Assembly: GCF_006715055.1 (NCBI RefSeq)
Contig: NZ_VFMN01000001.1
Span: 4,154,001 to 4,218,000 of the forward strand
Direction: 5' to 3'
Length of the DNA: 64,000 bases
DNA from: Lapillicoccus jejuensis
GTDB lineage: Bacteria > Actinomycetota > Actinomycetes > Actinomycetales > Dermatophilaceae
The position numbers were made by a program, and so were the translations under genes. The notes under the pieces are model-generated. The model made no database searches. It was not told the origin of the DNA and saw only the letters and a program-made list of their open reading frames with translations. Below, in pieces: positions 32,946 through 40,800 of this stretch; the stretch's first letter is position 1; every line of letters begins with the position of its first letter.

Positions 32946-34337
32946 TCAGCCCTCGTCGGCGAGCCAGCCGACGTCGCCCGTGAGGGCCCGCGCGGCCGCC
33001 GGTCCCGTGCTCCCCGGCGCGTACGGCGTCGGGTCGGGCATCTGCTCGAGCACCCGCGCCACGGCACCCCACGCGGCGTCGAGCCCGGCGCTGCTCGTGA
33101 AGAGCGAGCGGTCGCCCTCGACGACGTCGTGCAGCAGGGCGACGTACGGCGGCAGCGCGGCGCCCTCGGCGACCTGACCCAGGTCGAGCACCGTGCGGGT
33201 GCGGGTGAGCGAGAGGTCGGGGCCCGGCTCCTTGACGACGAACCGCGCCTCGATCGCCCCGGACCCCTTGAGCGAGAACTGCAGGACGCCCTGCCCGGGG
33301 ATGTGGGTCAGCGGCCCCTCCGGCTTGCGCATGACGAGGCTGACGACCTGCGCGTCGGTGCCGAGCATCTTGCCGCTGCGCAGGACGAAGGGCACCCCCC
33401 GCCACCGGTCGGTGTCGACCCACAGCCGCACGGCGGCGAAGGTGTCGGTGCGCGAGTCGTCGGGGACGTCGTCGAGGTCGCGGTAGCCCTCGTACTGGCC
33501 GAGGACGAGCTCCTCGGGGTCGAGCGGGCGGAACGCCGCCAGCACCGACTCGCGCGCGTCCTGCAGGTCCTCGGCGCGCATGCTGGCCGGCGGCTCCATG
33601 GCCACCTCGGCGGCGACCTGGAAGAGGTGGGTGACGATCATGTCCTTGAACGCCCCTGTGGCGTCGTAGAACTCGGCGCGGTCCGCCACGTCGAGCTTCT
33701 CCGGGACGTCGATCTGCACCTGCTCCACGGCGTCCGCGCACCAGCTGCGCCCGACGAGCTGGTTGCCGAAGCGCAGCACGTGCAGGTTCTGCGTCGCTTC
33801 CTTTCCGAGGAAGTGGTCGATCCGGTAGACCTGTTCCTCGTCCATCGTCGAGTGCACGAGCTCGTCGAGCTCGTGGAAGCTCTCGGGCGAGGTGCCGAAG
33901 GGCTTCTCGTAGACCACGCGCGAGCCCTCGACGAGGTCGTGCTCGGCGAGGCCCTCGGTGACCTTGCGGAAGGCGCTGGGCGGGATGGCGAGGTAGTGCA
34001 CGTAGCGCGCCTCGCCCAGGTCGGCCTCCGCCTCGTGGAGGACGTCGAGCAGGCTGCCGGGGTCGCTCTTCTCGAACCCGCCGCCGGCGAAGCGCAGGTG
34101 GGTGGTGAAGTCGTCCCACTCCGGGCCGGAGGGGTCGCCACCGCCGAACTCGGTGAGGACCTCCTTGACGTGCTGGTGGAAGTCCTCGTGGGAGACGTCA
34201 CCGCGGCCGTTGCCGACCAGCCGCCACCGGTCGGGCATCAGCCCGCGGGTGTGCAGCTCGTGGAAGGCCGGGATGACCATCCGCTTGGCCAGGTCGCCGG
34301 TGGCACCGAACAGGACGAAGACGAGGGCGTCGCTCAC
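32946..34337 (-). CDS. zwf: Glucose-6-phosphate dehydrogenase
   Basis: 463 residues; oxidises glucose-6-phosphate to 6-phosphogluconolactone with NAD(P)+. The N-terminal dinucleotide motif FVLFGATGDLAKRMVIPA, YEKPFGTSPESF and the active-site YRIDHFLGKEATQNL near residue 180 are diagnostic, as is SGKMLGTDAQVVSLVMR late. No opcA or tal/tkt genes are nearby, so this may be a second, stand-alone copy; 463 residues is slightly shorter than the usual 490-510. GTG 34337, with a TACGGG box 7 nt upstream. Divergent from the first GGDEF gene; a palindrome lies between. Confidence 0.93.
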   Translation of the reverse strand: MSDALVFVLFGATGDLAKRMVIPAFHELHTRGLMPDRWRLVGNGRGDVSHEDFHQHVKEVLTEFGGGDPSGPEWDDFTTHLRFAGGGFEKSDPGSLLDVLHEAEADLGEARYVHYLAIPPSAFRKVTEGLAEHDLVEGSRVVYEKPFGTSPESFHELDELVHSTMDEEQVYRIDHFLGKEATQNLHVLRFGNQLVGRSWCADAVEQVQIDVPEKLDVADRAEFYDATGAFKDMIVTHLFQVAAEVAMEPPASMRAEDLQDARESVLAAFRPLDPEELVLGQYEGYRDLDDVPDDSRTDTFAAVRLWVDTDRWRGVPFVLRSGKMLGTDAQVVSLVMRKPEGPLTHIPGQGVLQFSLKGSGAIEARFVVKEPGPDLSLTRTRTVLDLGQVAEGAALPPYVALLHDVVEGDRSLFTSSAGLDAAWGAVARVLEQMPDPTPYAPGSTGPAAARALTGDVGWLADEG

Positions 34338-34397
34338 GGACCGACCCGTACCCCGTCCGCGTGATCCTGCACCGCGCGACCGGGACGAAGGTCCCTC

Positions 34398-34416
34398 GAC
34401 AAATGACCGTTTTGTC
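34398..34416. promoter_or_regulatory. Inverted repeat between zwf and the GGDEF gene
   Basis: GACAAA-TGACCGT-TTTGTC, a 6-7-6 dyad in an unusually AT-rich patch of the 94-bp divergent spacer. It is 15 bp before the ATG of the GGDEF gene and 61 bp from the zwf start, so one regulator could act on both. The nonamer CCGTTTTGT in it recurs on the minus strand upstream of the beta-helix operon (about 63897-63905). Confidence 0.4.
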
Positions 34417-34431
34417 CGTTGTACTACGGGA

Positions 34432-35973
34432 ATGACTCCGCGCCCCTCACCCGCGGGGACGACGCGCAGCCCGACCGTGCCCGTCTCCACCCCGCCACCG
34501 GCCGTCCTCGTCGCGCTCGCCCTGTCGGCCGTGACCGCGCTGGCCCTGCTGGTGCGGCTGGAGCCCGGCGGGCCGGTCGTCGCGCGGTTGGTCGACGACC
34601 TGGCGCAGGCCGTGGCCGCGACCGCGGCCGCCGTGTGCTGCGGGCGCCGGGCCCACCGCTCGACCCGGGCCACGGCCCCGACGTGGTGGTGCTACGCCGC
34701 CGCGACCGGTGCGTGGGCGATCGGGCAGTACGCGTGGACCTACCACGAGGCGGTGGCCCGGGGACCGGGCCGCTTCCCGTCGCTGTCGGACGTCTGCTTC
34801 CTGCTCTTCCCCCTCCTCGGCGCCGCGGGGCTGCTGCGGTGGCCGCTCGCCGACGGCCGCGACCCCCTGCGCCGGCGGGCCCTGCTGGACGGGGTCCTCG
34901 TCGCGGCAGCCCTCTTCGTCGTGGCCTGGAGCGTGAGCGCGGGCGGCCCGACGGGCGCCGGTGCGGACCTGCTGGCCTCCGGGGCGGCGCTCGTCGCACC
35001 CGGTGCGGACCTCGTCCACCTCAGCCTCGCGGTGGCCGTGCTCTCGCACACCCGACGCGGACGGTCTGGGCTCGGGGTGCTCGTCGCGGCCCTCGTGGGC
35101 CTGTGGGCCACCGACTGGGCGTTCGCGCTGCTGGTCACCACCGGACGGAACGGGACCGGGTCGCTGGTCGACCTCGGGTGGCTCGCCACGATGCTGCTCG
35201 TCGCCGCGGCCGCGGCGCGCACCGCGACGGATCGCCCCCCGCGCGCCGACGAGCCGCCGATGGCCTCGACGGGCTGCGCCCTGCTGCCCTACGCGGCGGC
35301 CACCGTCGGGCTGGCCGTCGCCCTCGGCGACCGGCTCGCCGGTCGCGACGACCGGGTGACGACCGCGGCGGCGGCCGTCGTCGTCGCCGCGCTCCTGGTC
35401 CGCCAGCTGCTCGCCGTCCTCGACCACCGCACCCTCCTGCGCCGGGTCCTCGCGGCCCGGGACGAGCTGGAGCACCGGGCCCTGCACGACCCGCTGACCG
35501 GGCTCGCCAACCGCTCGCTCCTCGACCGTCGGCTGCGGGAGGGGCTGGGTCACCACCGCCGCGACCGGCGGGGGCTCTGCCTGCTCTACGTCGACCTCGA
35601 CGACTTCAAGGAGGTCAACGACGACCACGGCCACGAGGCCGGCGACCTCGTCCTGCAGCAGGTCGCCGTACGGCTGCGCGAGGCCGTGCGGTCGACGGAC
35701 ACCGTCGCCCGCCTCGGCGGGGACGAGTTCGCCGTCCTGCTCGTGGAGGCCGACGACCCGTCCGAGGTGGCCGGCCGCATCGCCACCGCCCTCGCCGAGC
35801 CGGTCCTCGTCGGAGCGACCCGGGTGTCCCTCGGGGCGAGCATCGGCAGCACCATCGTCACCGCGGACGAGCCGACGCCGACCGCGCAGACGCTGCTGCG
35901 GCGGGCGGACCGGGCGATGTACGACGTCAAGCGCGCCGTCCGCCGGGTCGCCGCCACCGCCTCGCTCGGGTAG
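34432..35973 (+). CDS. Multi-pass membrane diguanylate cyclase (GGDEF), paralogue 1
   Basis: 513 residues. Residues 20-340 form about 8-10 hydrophobic spans, a membrane sensor of unknown ligand. A short helical linker leads to a GGDEF domain (about 345-505) with DPLTGLANRSLLDRRL, YVDLDDFKEVNDDHG and the catalytic GGDEF at 429-433. The inhibitory I-site RxxD (Arg420-Asp423) is intact. It should make cyclic-di-GMP and be feedback-inhibited. No EAL domain is attached. It is paralogous to the gene at 37041 along its whole length. ATG 34432. Confidence 0.9.
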   Translation: MTPRPSPAGTTRSPTVPVSTPPPAVLVALALSAVTALALLVRLEPGGPVVARLVDDLAQAVAATAAAVCCGRRAHRSTRATAPTWWCYAAATGAWAIGQYAWTYHEAVARGPGRFPSLSDVCFLLFPLLGAAGLLRWPLADGRDPLRRRALLDGVLVAAALFVVAWSVSAGGPTGAGADLLASGAALVAPGADLVHLSLAVAVLSHTRRGRSGLGVLVAALVGLWATDWAFALLVTTGRNGTGSLVDLGWLATMLLVAAAAARTATDRPPRADEPPMASTGCALLPYAAATVGLAVALGDRLAGRDDRVTTAAAAVVVAALLVRQLLAVLDHRTLLRRVLAARDELEHRALHDPLTGLANRSLLDRRLREGLGHHRRDRRGLCLLYVDLDDFKEVNDDHGHEAGDLVLQQVAVRLREAVRSTDTVARLGGDEFAVLLVEADDPSEVAGRIATALAEPVLVGATRVSLGASIGSTIVTADEPTPTAQTLLRRADRAMYDVKRAVRRVAATASLG

Positions 35974-35991
35974 CCGGTGTTGACTGGACGG

Positions 35992-37014
35992 GTGCGCTAC
36001 GTCGAGTCCGTCCCCACCGCGAAGCCGATCAGCGTCATCGGCCTCGGCACCTGGCAGTTCGGCTCGCGCGAGTGGGGGTACGGCGACGCCTACGCCGACA
36101 CCCGCGCGCGGGCCATCGTCCGGCGCGCCCTCGAGCTCGGCGTCACGCTCGTCGACACCGCCGAGGCCTACGCCTTCGGGCGCAGCGAGCGCATCCTCGG
36201 CGAGGCCCTCGGGGAGGACCGCGAGCGCGCCTACGTCGCGACCAAGATCCTCCCCGTGCTGCCCACCGCCCCGGTCGTGCAGCAGCGCGCGGTGGCGAGC
36301 GCGGCACGGCTCGGCGTGCAGCGGATCGACCTCTACCAGGTGCACCAGCCGAACCCGGTCGTCCACGACGGCACGACGATGCGCGGGATGGCCGCGCTGC
36401 AGCGGGTCGGGCTCGTGGGCGACGTCGGCGTCTCGAACTACTCCCTGGCCCGGTGGCAGCAGGCCGAGGGCGCCCTCGGCGGACGGGTCCTCAGCAACCA
36501 GGTGCAGTACTCGCTCGTCGACCGCCGCCCGGAGCGCGAGCTGCTCCCCTGGGCCCGGGCCGCCGGCCGGCTCGTCATCGCCTACAGCCCCCTCGGCCAG
36601 GGGCTGCTCTCCGGCCGGTACGACGCCACCCACCGCCCGGGCAACGGGGTGCGCCGCTACAACCCGATGTTCCTCCCGGAGAACCTCGAGCGGGCGCAGC
36701 CGCTGGTGCGGGTGCTGCGCGAGGTCGCCGACGCCCACGACGTCACCCCCAGCCAGGTCGCCCTCGCCTGGGTGGTGCACGACCCGCACGTCGTCGCCAT
36801 CCCCGGGGCGAGCAGCGTCGAGCAGCTCGAGGCCAACGCGGCGGCCGCGGACCTGCGGCTGCCCGAGGACGAGGTGACCGAGCTCGGGCGCGCCTCGGAC
36901 CGCCTCGACCTGCTCACCGGCGGGGCGACGCTGCGGCCGATGCTGCGCACCCTCCTCCGACGGGACTCAACGACTCGTCCGTTCAGTCACTTTCGCCCCG
37001 ATATACACGTTTGA
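35992..37014 (+). CDS. Aldo/keto reductase
   Basis: 340 residues, TIM-barrel NADPH-dependent oxidoreductase. The catalytic tetrad is readable: Asp and Tyr in VDTAEAYAFG near residue 50, Lys in ATKILP near 77, His in YQVHQPNP near 115. The C-terminal cofactor motif AIPGASSVEQLEANA is present. The substrate is not predictable. It sits between two paralogous GGDEF genes, 3 bp (or 18 bp) after the first. I prefer GTG 35992 because similarity begins at RYVESVP; GTG 35977 is possible. Confidence 0.88.
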   Translation: MRYVESVPTAKPISVIGLGTWQFGSREWGYGDAYADTRARAIVRRALELGVTLVDTAEAYAFGRSERILGEALGEDRERAYVATKILPVLPTAPVVQQRAVASAARLGVQRIDLYQVHQPNPVVHDGTTMRGMAALQRVGLVGDVGVSNYSLARWQQAEGALGGRVLSNQVQYSLVDRRPERELLPWARAAGRLVIAYSPLGQGLLSGRYDATHRPGNGVRRYNPMFLPENLERAQPLVRVLREVADAHDVTPSQVALAWVVHDPHVVAIPGASSVEQLEANAAAADLRLPEDEVTELGRASDRLDLLTGGATLRPMLRTLLRRDSTTRPFSHFRPDIHV

Positions 37015-37040
37015 CGTCGGATGTGCTCTTCACTAGGGGG

Positions 37041-38603
37041 ATGACACAGCGCAGCATGCGCGCGGGAGCGGTGACCGGGCTCGTCCTGCTCGTCTTCGTG
37101 GCCCTCGTGCGGCTGCAGCCCGGCGGCCCCGACGTCGCCCGGGCCGTCGACGACCTCGCCCAGGTCGTCGCCGCGCTGCTCGCCGCCGCCGCCTGCGCCG
37201 TGCGCGCGTGCCGCTCGAGCGAGCGGGAGTCCAACTCCTGGGGCTGGCTCGCGGCGGCCTGCCTGGCCTGGGGGCTCGGCGAGTGCCTGTGGGCCTGGTA
37301 CGAGCTCGTGCTGCGCCGGGACACCCCGTTCCCGTCCCCCGCCGACGCCGGTTTCCTGCTCTTCCCCGTGCTGGCCGCCGTCGGCCTGCTGAGCTGGCCG
37401 TCGGCCGTCCTGCACGGCACGACCCGGTGGCGGACCCTGCTCGACGGCGCGCTGGTGGCCGGCGCCCTGCTCATCCTCAGCTGGGGCACCGCGCTCGGCA
37501 CCACCGTGCGCGCCGACGGCACCGGCAGCTTCGGCTACGCCGTCTCGCTCAGCTACCCGCTCGGCGACCTCGTGCTGCTCACCCTCGCTCTCGTCATCCT
37601 CTCGCACGCCCGGCACGCGCGGGCCGGCCTCGGGCTCGTCGTCCTCGGCCTCGTGCTGCTGTGCGTGGCCGACAGCGGCTTCGCCTACCTCACGGCGGTC
37701 GACGGCTACACCACCGGGTCGTGGGTCGACGCGGGGTGGGTCGGCGGCTTCCTGCTGCTGGCCGCCGCGGCCCACCTGCACACGGCGCCCGGCCGGGAGG
37801 TGCTGCGTCCCGGCCCGGCGCGGATGGAGTCCACCCCGCGCGCCCTGCTGCCCTACGTCCCGGCCGGCGTCGGCCTCAGCGTCGCGCTCGCCGGGCAGTT
37901 CGGCGGGCGCCGCGACCCGGTGACCCTCGGGGCGGCGACGGTCGTCATCGCCGCGCTGCTGGCCCGTCAGCTGCTCGCCGTGCTCGACAACCGCGCCCTG
38001 CTCGTCCAGGTCCTCGCGGCCCAGCACGAGCTGGAGCACCAGGCGTTCCACGACCCACTCACCGGGCTGGCCAACCGCGCGCTCTTCGGCGAGCGGCTGC
38101 GGCACGGCCTCGAGCTGCACCGGCGCGACCACCGGGCGCTCAGCCTGCTCTACGTCGACCTGGACAACTTCAAGGGCGTCAACGACACCCTCGGCCACGA
38201 CGCCGGCGACCTCGTCCTGCAGGACGTGGCCGTGCGGCTGCAGGCCGTCACCCGCACCGGGGACACCGTCGCCCGGCTGGGCGGCGACGAGTTCGCCGTC
38301 CTCCTCGAGGACGGCGGCAACCCGCACGACGTCGCGTCGCGGATCGTCGACGCCTTCCACGAGCCGGTCCCCTTCGGGTCGGCGTACGTGCCGATCGGGG
38401 CGAGCATCGGCATCGCCGCCGTCGGCCACGACGAGGAGACGCCCTCGATGGAGGCGCTGCTCCAGCGCGCCGACCACGCGATGTACGACGCCAAGCGCGC
38501 CGGCAAGGCGGCCGCCCCCACCCGCGGCGAGCACGTCCCGCACGCCGGCGCCCGGCACGCCGTCGCCGCGCTCACCGCGCGCGTGCGCTGGACGGTCGGC
38601 TGA
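37041..38603 (+). CDS. Multi-pass membrane diguanylate cyclase (GGDEF), paralogue 2
   Basis: 520 residues with the same plan as the protein at 34432: many membrane spans (about residues 8-330) and a C-terminal GGDEF domain with DPLTGLANRALFGERL, YVDLDNFKGVNDTLG, I-site RxxD (405-408) and GGDEF at 414-418. Both enzymes look active, so this is a retained duplication, with the sensor parts diverged more than the catalytic ones. ATG 37041. A C-terminal tail of about 30 residues is rich in Ala, His and Arg. The gene after it is tRNA-Val on the other strand. Confidence 0.9.
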   Translation: MTQRSMRAGAVTGLVLLVFVALVRLQPGGPDVARAVDDLAQVVAALLAAAACAVRACRSSERESNSWGWLAAACLAWGLGECLWAWYELVLRRDTPFPSPADAGFLLFPVLAAVGLLSWPSAVLHGTTRWRTLLDGALVAGALLILSWGTALGTTVRADGTGSFGYAVSLSYPLGDLVLLTLALVILSHARHARAGLGLVVLGLVLLCVADSGFAYLTAVDGYTTGSWVDAGWVGGFLLLAAAAHLHTAPGREVLRPGPARMESTPRALLPYVPAGVGLSVALAGQFGGRRDPVTLGAATVVIAALLARQLLAVLDNRALLVQVLAAQHELEHQAFHDPLTGLANRALFGERLRHGLELHRRDHRALSLLYVDLDNFKGVNDTLGHDAGDLVLQDVAVRLQAVTRTGDTVARLGGDEFAVLLEDGGNPHDVASRIVDAFHEPVPFGSAYVPIGASIGIAAVGHDEETPSMEALLQRADHAMYDAKRAGKAAAPTRGEHVPHAGARHAVAALTARVRWTVG

Positions 38604-38647
38604 CGCGCGGCGTCGGCGCGGCGTCGATCAGCCGTCAGGGGGTCGGG

Positions 38648-38720
38648 TGGGCCCGGCCGGGATCGAACCGACGACAGCCGCGGTGTAAACGCGGTGCTCT
38701 ACCAGCTGAGCTACAGGCCC
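38648..38720 (-). tRNA. tRNA-Val (anticodon TAC)
   Basis: Minus-strand cloverleaf: acceptor GGGCCTG pairs with CGGGCCC, D-arm GCTCAGCTGGTAGAGC, anticodon stem CCGCG/CGCGG with loop TTTACAC (anticodon TAC), T-arm GTCGGTTCGATCCCGGC, discriminator A followed by CC in the genome. It reads GTA/GTG valine codons. Its first 10 nt overlap the 3' end of the peroxiredoxin gene on the same strand. Confidence 0.95.
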
Positions 38721-39292
38721 GCGGCCCGCGCGGGCAGGCCGGCGGACAGTGTGGCAGACCCGCCGGTGGACGCGGGCGCCGAGTCCCCGGCCGCCTCGGC
38801 CCGCATCACCGTCACCGCCTCGCGCAGGCCCCCGAAGTCGCGCTGGCGGCCGGCCTCGTTGACCTGCGTCCAGCGCACGACCCCGTCCCGGCCGACGAGG
38901 AACGTGCCCCGGACTGCGAAGCCGGTGGTGGGGGCGAAGACGCCGTACGAGCGGGCGACCGCGCCGTGCGGCCAGAAGTCCGACAGGAGCGGGAAGAAGT
39001 AGCCCTCGAGGTCGGCCCAGACCCGCAGCGAGTAGATCGAGTCGCAGGAGACGGTGACGACCGTGAGGTCGTCGGCCTCGAAGTCGCCCAGCCGGTCGCG
39101 GATCTCGCGCAGCTCGCTCGTGCAGATCCCGGAGAACGCGAAGGGGTAGAACACGACGACGACCGCCCGGTCCGCGAGCAGGTCGGCGAGCCGCGTCGGC
39201 GTGCCGTGCTGGTCGACGAGGGTGAAGTCGGGCGCGCGCTCCCCGACGGCCAGGGGCTCGACGCCCTCGGGCAGGAACGCGGTTCCGGTCAC
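38711..39292 (-). CDS. Peroxiredoxin, AhpE-like (1-Cys)
   Basis: 193 residues of the AhpC/TSA family. The peroxidatic cysteine is in YPFAFSGICTSELREIRD near residue 57; TVVTVSCDSIYSLRVWA contains another Cys that is not in a resolving position, so it is probably one-cysteine type, as in mycobacterial AhpE. It reduces peroxides using mycothiol or similar. GTG 39292 overlaps the DUF3052 stop by 4 bp, the arrangement of Rv2239c-Rv2238c. The C-terminal tail (about 25 residues, Ala/Gly-rich) is longer than usual and its TAG stop lies inside the tRNA-Val gene. Confidence 0.88.
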   Translation of the reverse strand: MTGTAFLPEGVEPLAVGERAPDFTLVDQHGTPTRLADLLADRAVVVVFYPFAFSGICTSELREIRDRLGDFEADDLTVVTVSCDSIYSLRVWADLEGYFFPLLSDFWPHGAVARSYGVFAPTTGFAVRGTFLVGRDGVVRWTQVNEAGRQRDFGGLREAVTVMRAEAAGDSAPASTGGSATLSAGLPARAAGL

Positions 39293-39717
39293 CGCCGGGC
39301 CCCCTTGGGCGAGACGAGGCGGACGGCGAGCCAGTCGGGCGAGACGTTGGCGACACCGGCGGTGTGCAGCCCGGCGGTGACGGCGGACTCCTCGACGTCG
39401 CTGGCCTGCACGGCGCCCTCGCGGTCGGCCCGCGGGGTGAGCAGGACGATGAAGCCCTCGTCGGCCAGGTTGGTCAGGCAGTCCACGAGGGTGTCGACGA
39501 GGTCGCCGTCTCCGTCGCGGAACCACAGCAGGACGGCCTCGGCGACGTCGCCGTAGTCCTCGTCCTCGAGGTCGCTGCCGACGACGTCCTCGACCGCGTA
39601 GCGCAGGTCGTTGTCGGCGTCCTCGTCCCAGCCGAGCTCCTGCACCACCTGGCCGGGGGCGAAGCCGAGCCGCCGCAGCCCGGCGTCGAGCGGGGCCGCC
39701 TCGGCGGTCGGGGTCAC
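39289..39717 (-). CDS. DUF3052 family protein
   Basis: 142 residues, acidic. DUF3052 is an actinobacterial family of unknown role, almost always next to an AhpE-like peroxiredoxin and close to aceE. Seen: LRRLGFAPGQVVQELGWDED, a very acidic centre (VEDVVGSDLEDEDYGDVAEA), then LLWFRDGDGDLVDTLVDCLT and a C-terminal VSPDWLAVRLVSPKG. GTG 39717 is supported by GGAGGGC immediately upstream and keeps the spacer to fdhD free. Operon with the peroxiredoxin. Confidence 0.9.
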   Translation of the reverse strand: MTPTAEAAPLDAGLRRLGFAPGQVVQELGWDEDADNDLRYAVEDVVGSDLEDEDYGDVAEAVLLWFRDGDGDLVDTLVDCLTNLADEGFIVLLTPRADREGAVQASDVEESAVTAGLHTAGVANVSPDWLAVRLVSPKGARR

Positions 39718-39842
39718 GACGCCCTCCTCAGGGGTCCGGTCTACGGCTGGTGCGGTCACGGGGAGCCTGTTCCCCGTGCGGGACACGGTAGTCGACGCCA
39801 CCGACGCCTCGCAGTCGTCGGGGGGCCACCTACAGTGACGGG

Positions 39843-40709
39843 ATGGGACGCGTGACGAGCCGGACCCGGGCGGTGCGGGTCGAGGTCGCCGCGCAGGGCC
39901 CGGCGCAGCACCGCGACCGGGTCGAGACCCTGGCGGTCGAGGCGCCGATGCAGGTCCGGGTCGACGGGGAGCCGCTGTCGGTGACGATGCGCACCCCCGG
40001 TGACGACTTCGACCTCACCATCGGCTTCCTGCTGTCCGAGGGCGTCATCACCGGCGCGCAGGACGTGCGCACCCTCATGCACTGCCAGGACGAGGACGAG
40101 AGCGGCTCCCCCACCTTCAACGTCGTCGACGTCGCCCTCGCCGACGGGGTGGCACGCCCGGGCGCCGCGTCCGCGCGCCGGACGGTCACCTCGAGCGCGT
40201 GCGGGGTGTGCGGGACCGCGAGCATCGACGCCGTGCGCACCACCGGCCGGTACGACGTCGCCGCCGACCCGGTGCGCGTCGACCCGCAGGTCGTCGCCGC
40301 GCTGCCCGACGCGCTGCGGGCGCAGCAGAAGGTCTTCGAGCGCACCGGCGCCGTCCACGCGGCCGGGCTGTTCACCGCGGACGGCGAGGTGCTCTGCGTG
40401 CGCGAGGACGTCGGGCGCCACAACGCCGTCGACAAGGTCCTGGGCTGGGCCGCCCGCGAGGGACGGCTGCCGCTCACCGGGCACCTGCTCGCCGTCAGCA
40501 GCCGCGCGGGGTTCGAGCTGGTCCAGAAGGCGTACGTCGCCGGGGTGCCGGTGCTCGCCGCCGTGTCGGCCCCGACCTCGCTGGCCGTCGACCTCGCCGC
40601 CGACACCGGGCTGACGCTGCTCGGCTTCGTCCGGCCCCCGCGGCTGACCGTCTACGCCGGCGCGCACCGGGTCGCGGGTCCGCCGGGGGTCTCAGGGACC
40701 GGTCAGTAG
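39843..40709 (+). CDS. fdhD: Formate dehydrogenase accessory sulfurtransferase
   Basis: 288 residues. FdhD transfers sulfur from IscS to the molybdenum cofactor of formate dehydrogenase. The cysteine loop [12 protein letters not shown] is near residue 120 and [13 protein letters not shown] near 200 is diagnostic. No fdh structural gene is in this window; the molybdopterin enzyme at 10.9 kb is of another class. ATG 39843 has TACAGT (39831-39836) 6 nt upstream, a leaderless arrangement. Confidence 0.93.
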   Translation: MGRVTSRTRAVRVEVAAQGPAQHRDRVETLAVEAPMQVRVDGEPLSVTMRTPGDDFDLTIGFLLSEGVITGAQDVRTLMHCQDEDESGSPTFNVVDVALADGVARPGAASARRTVTSSACGVCGTASIDAVRTTGRYDVAADPVRVDPQVVAALPDALRAQQKVFERTGAVHAAGLFTADGEVLCVREDVGRHNAVDKVLGWAAREGRLPLTGHLLAVSSRAGFELVQKAYVAGVPVLAAVSAPTSLAVDLAADTGLTLLGFVRPPRLTVYAGAHRVAGPPGVSGTGQ

Positions 40710-40800
40710 CCCCGCCGGTTGTGACCGGGGGCACCTGCGGGTGGAGGATGGCTGGGAGAAGCCCTCGGCCCACCCATGGCCGACACGAAAGGACTGCGAC

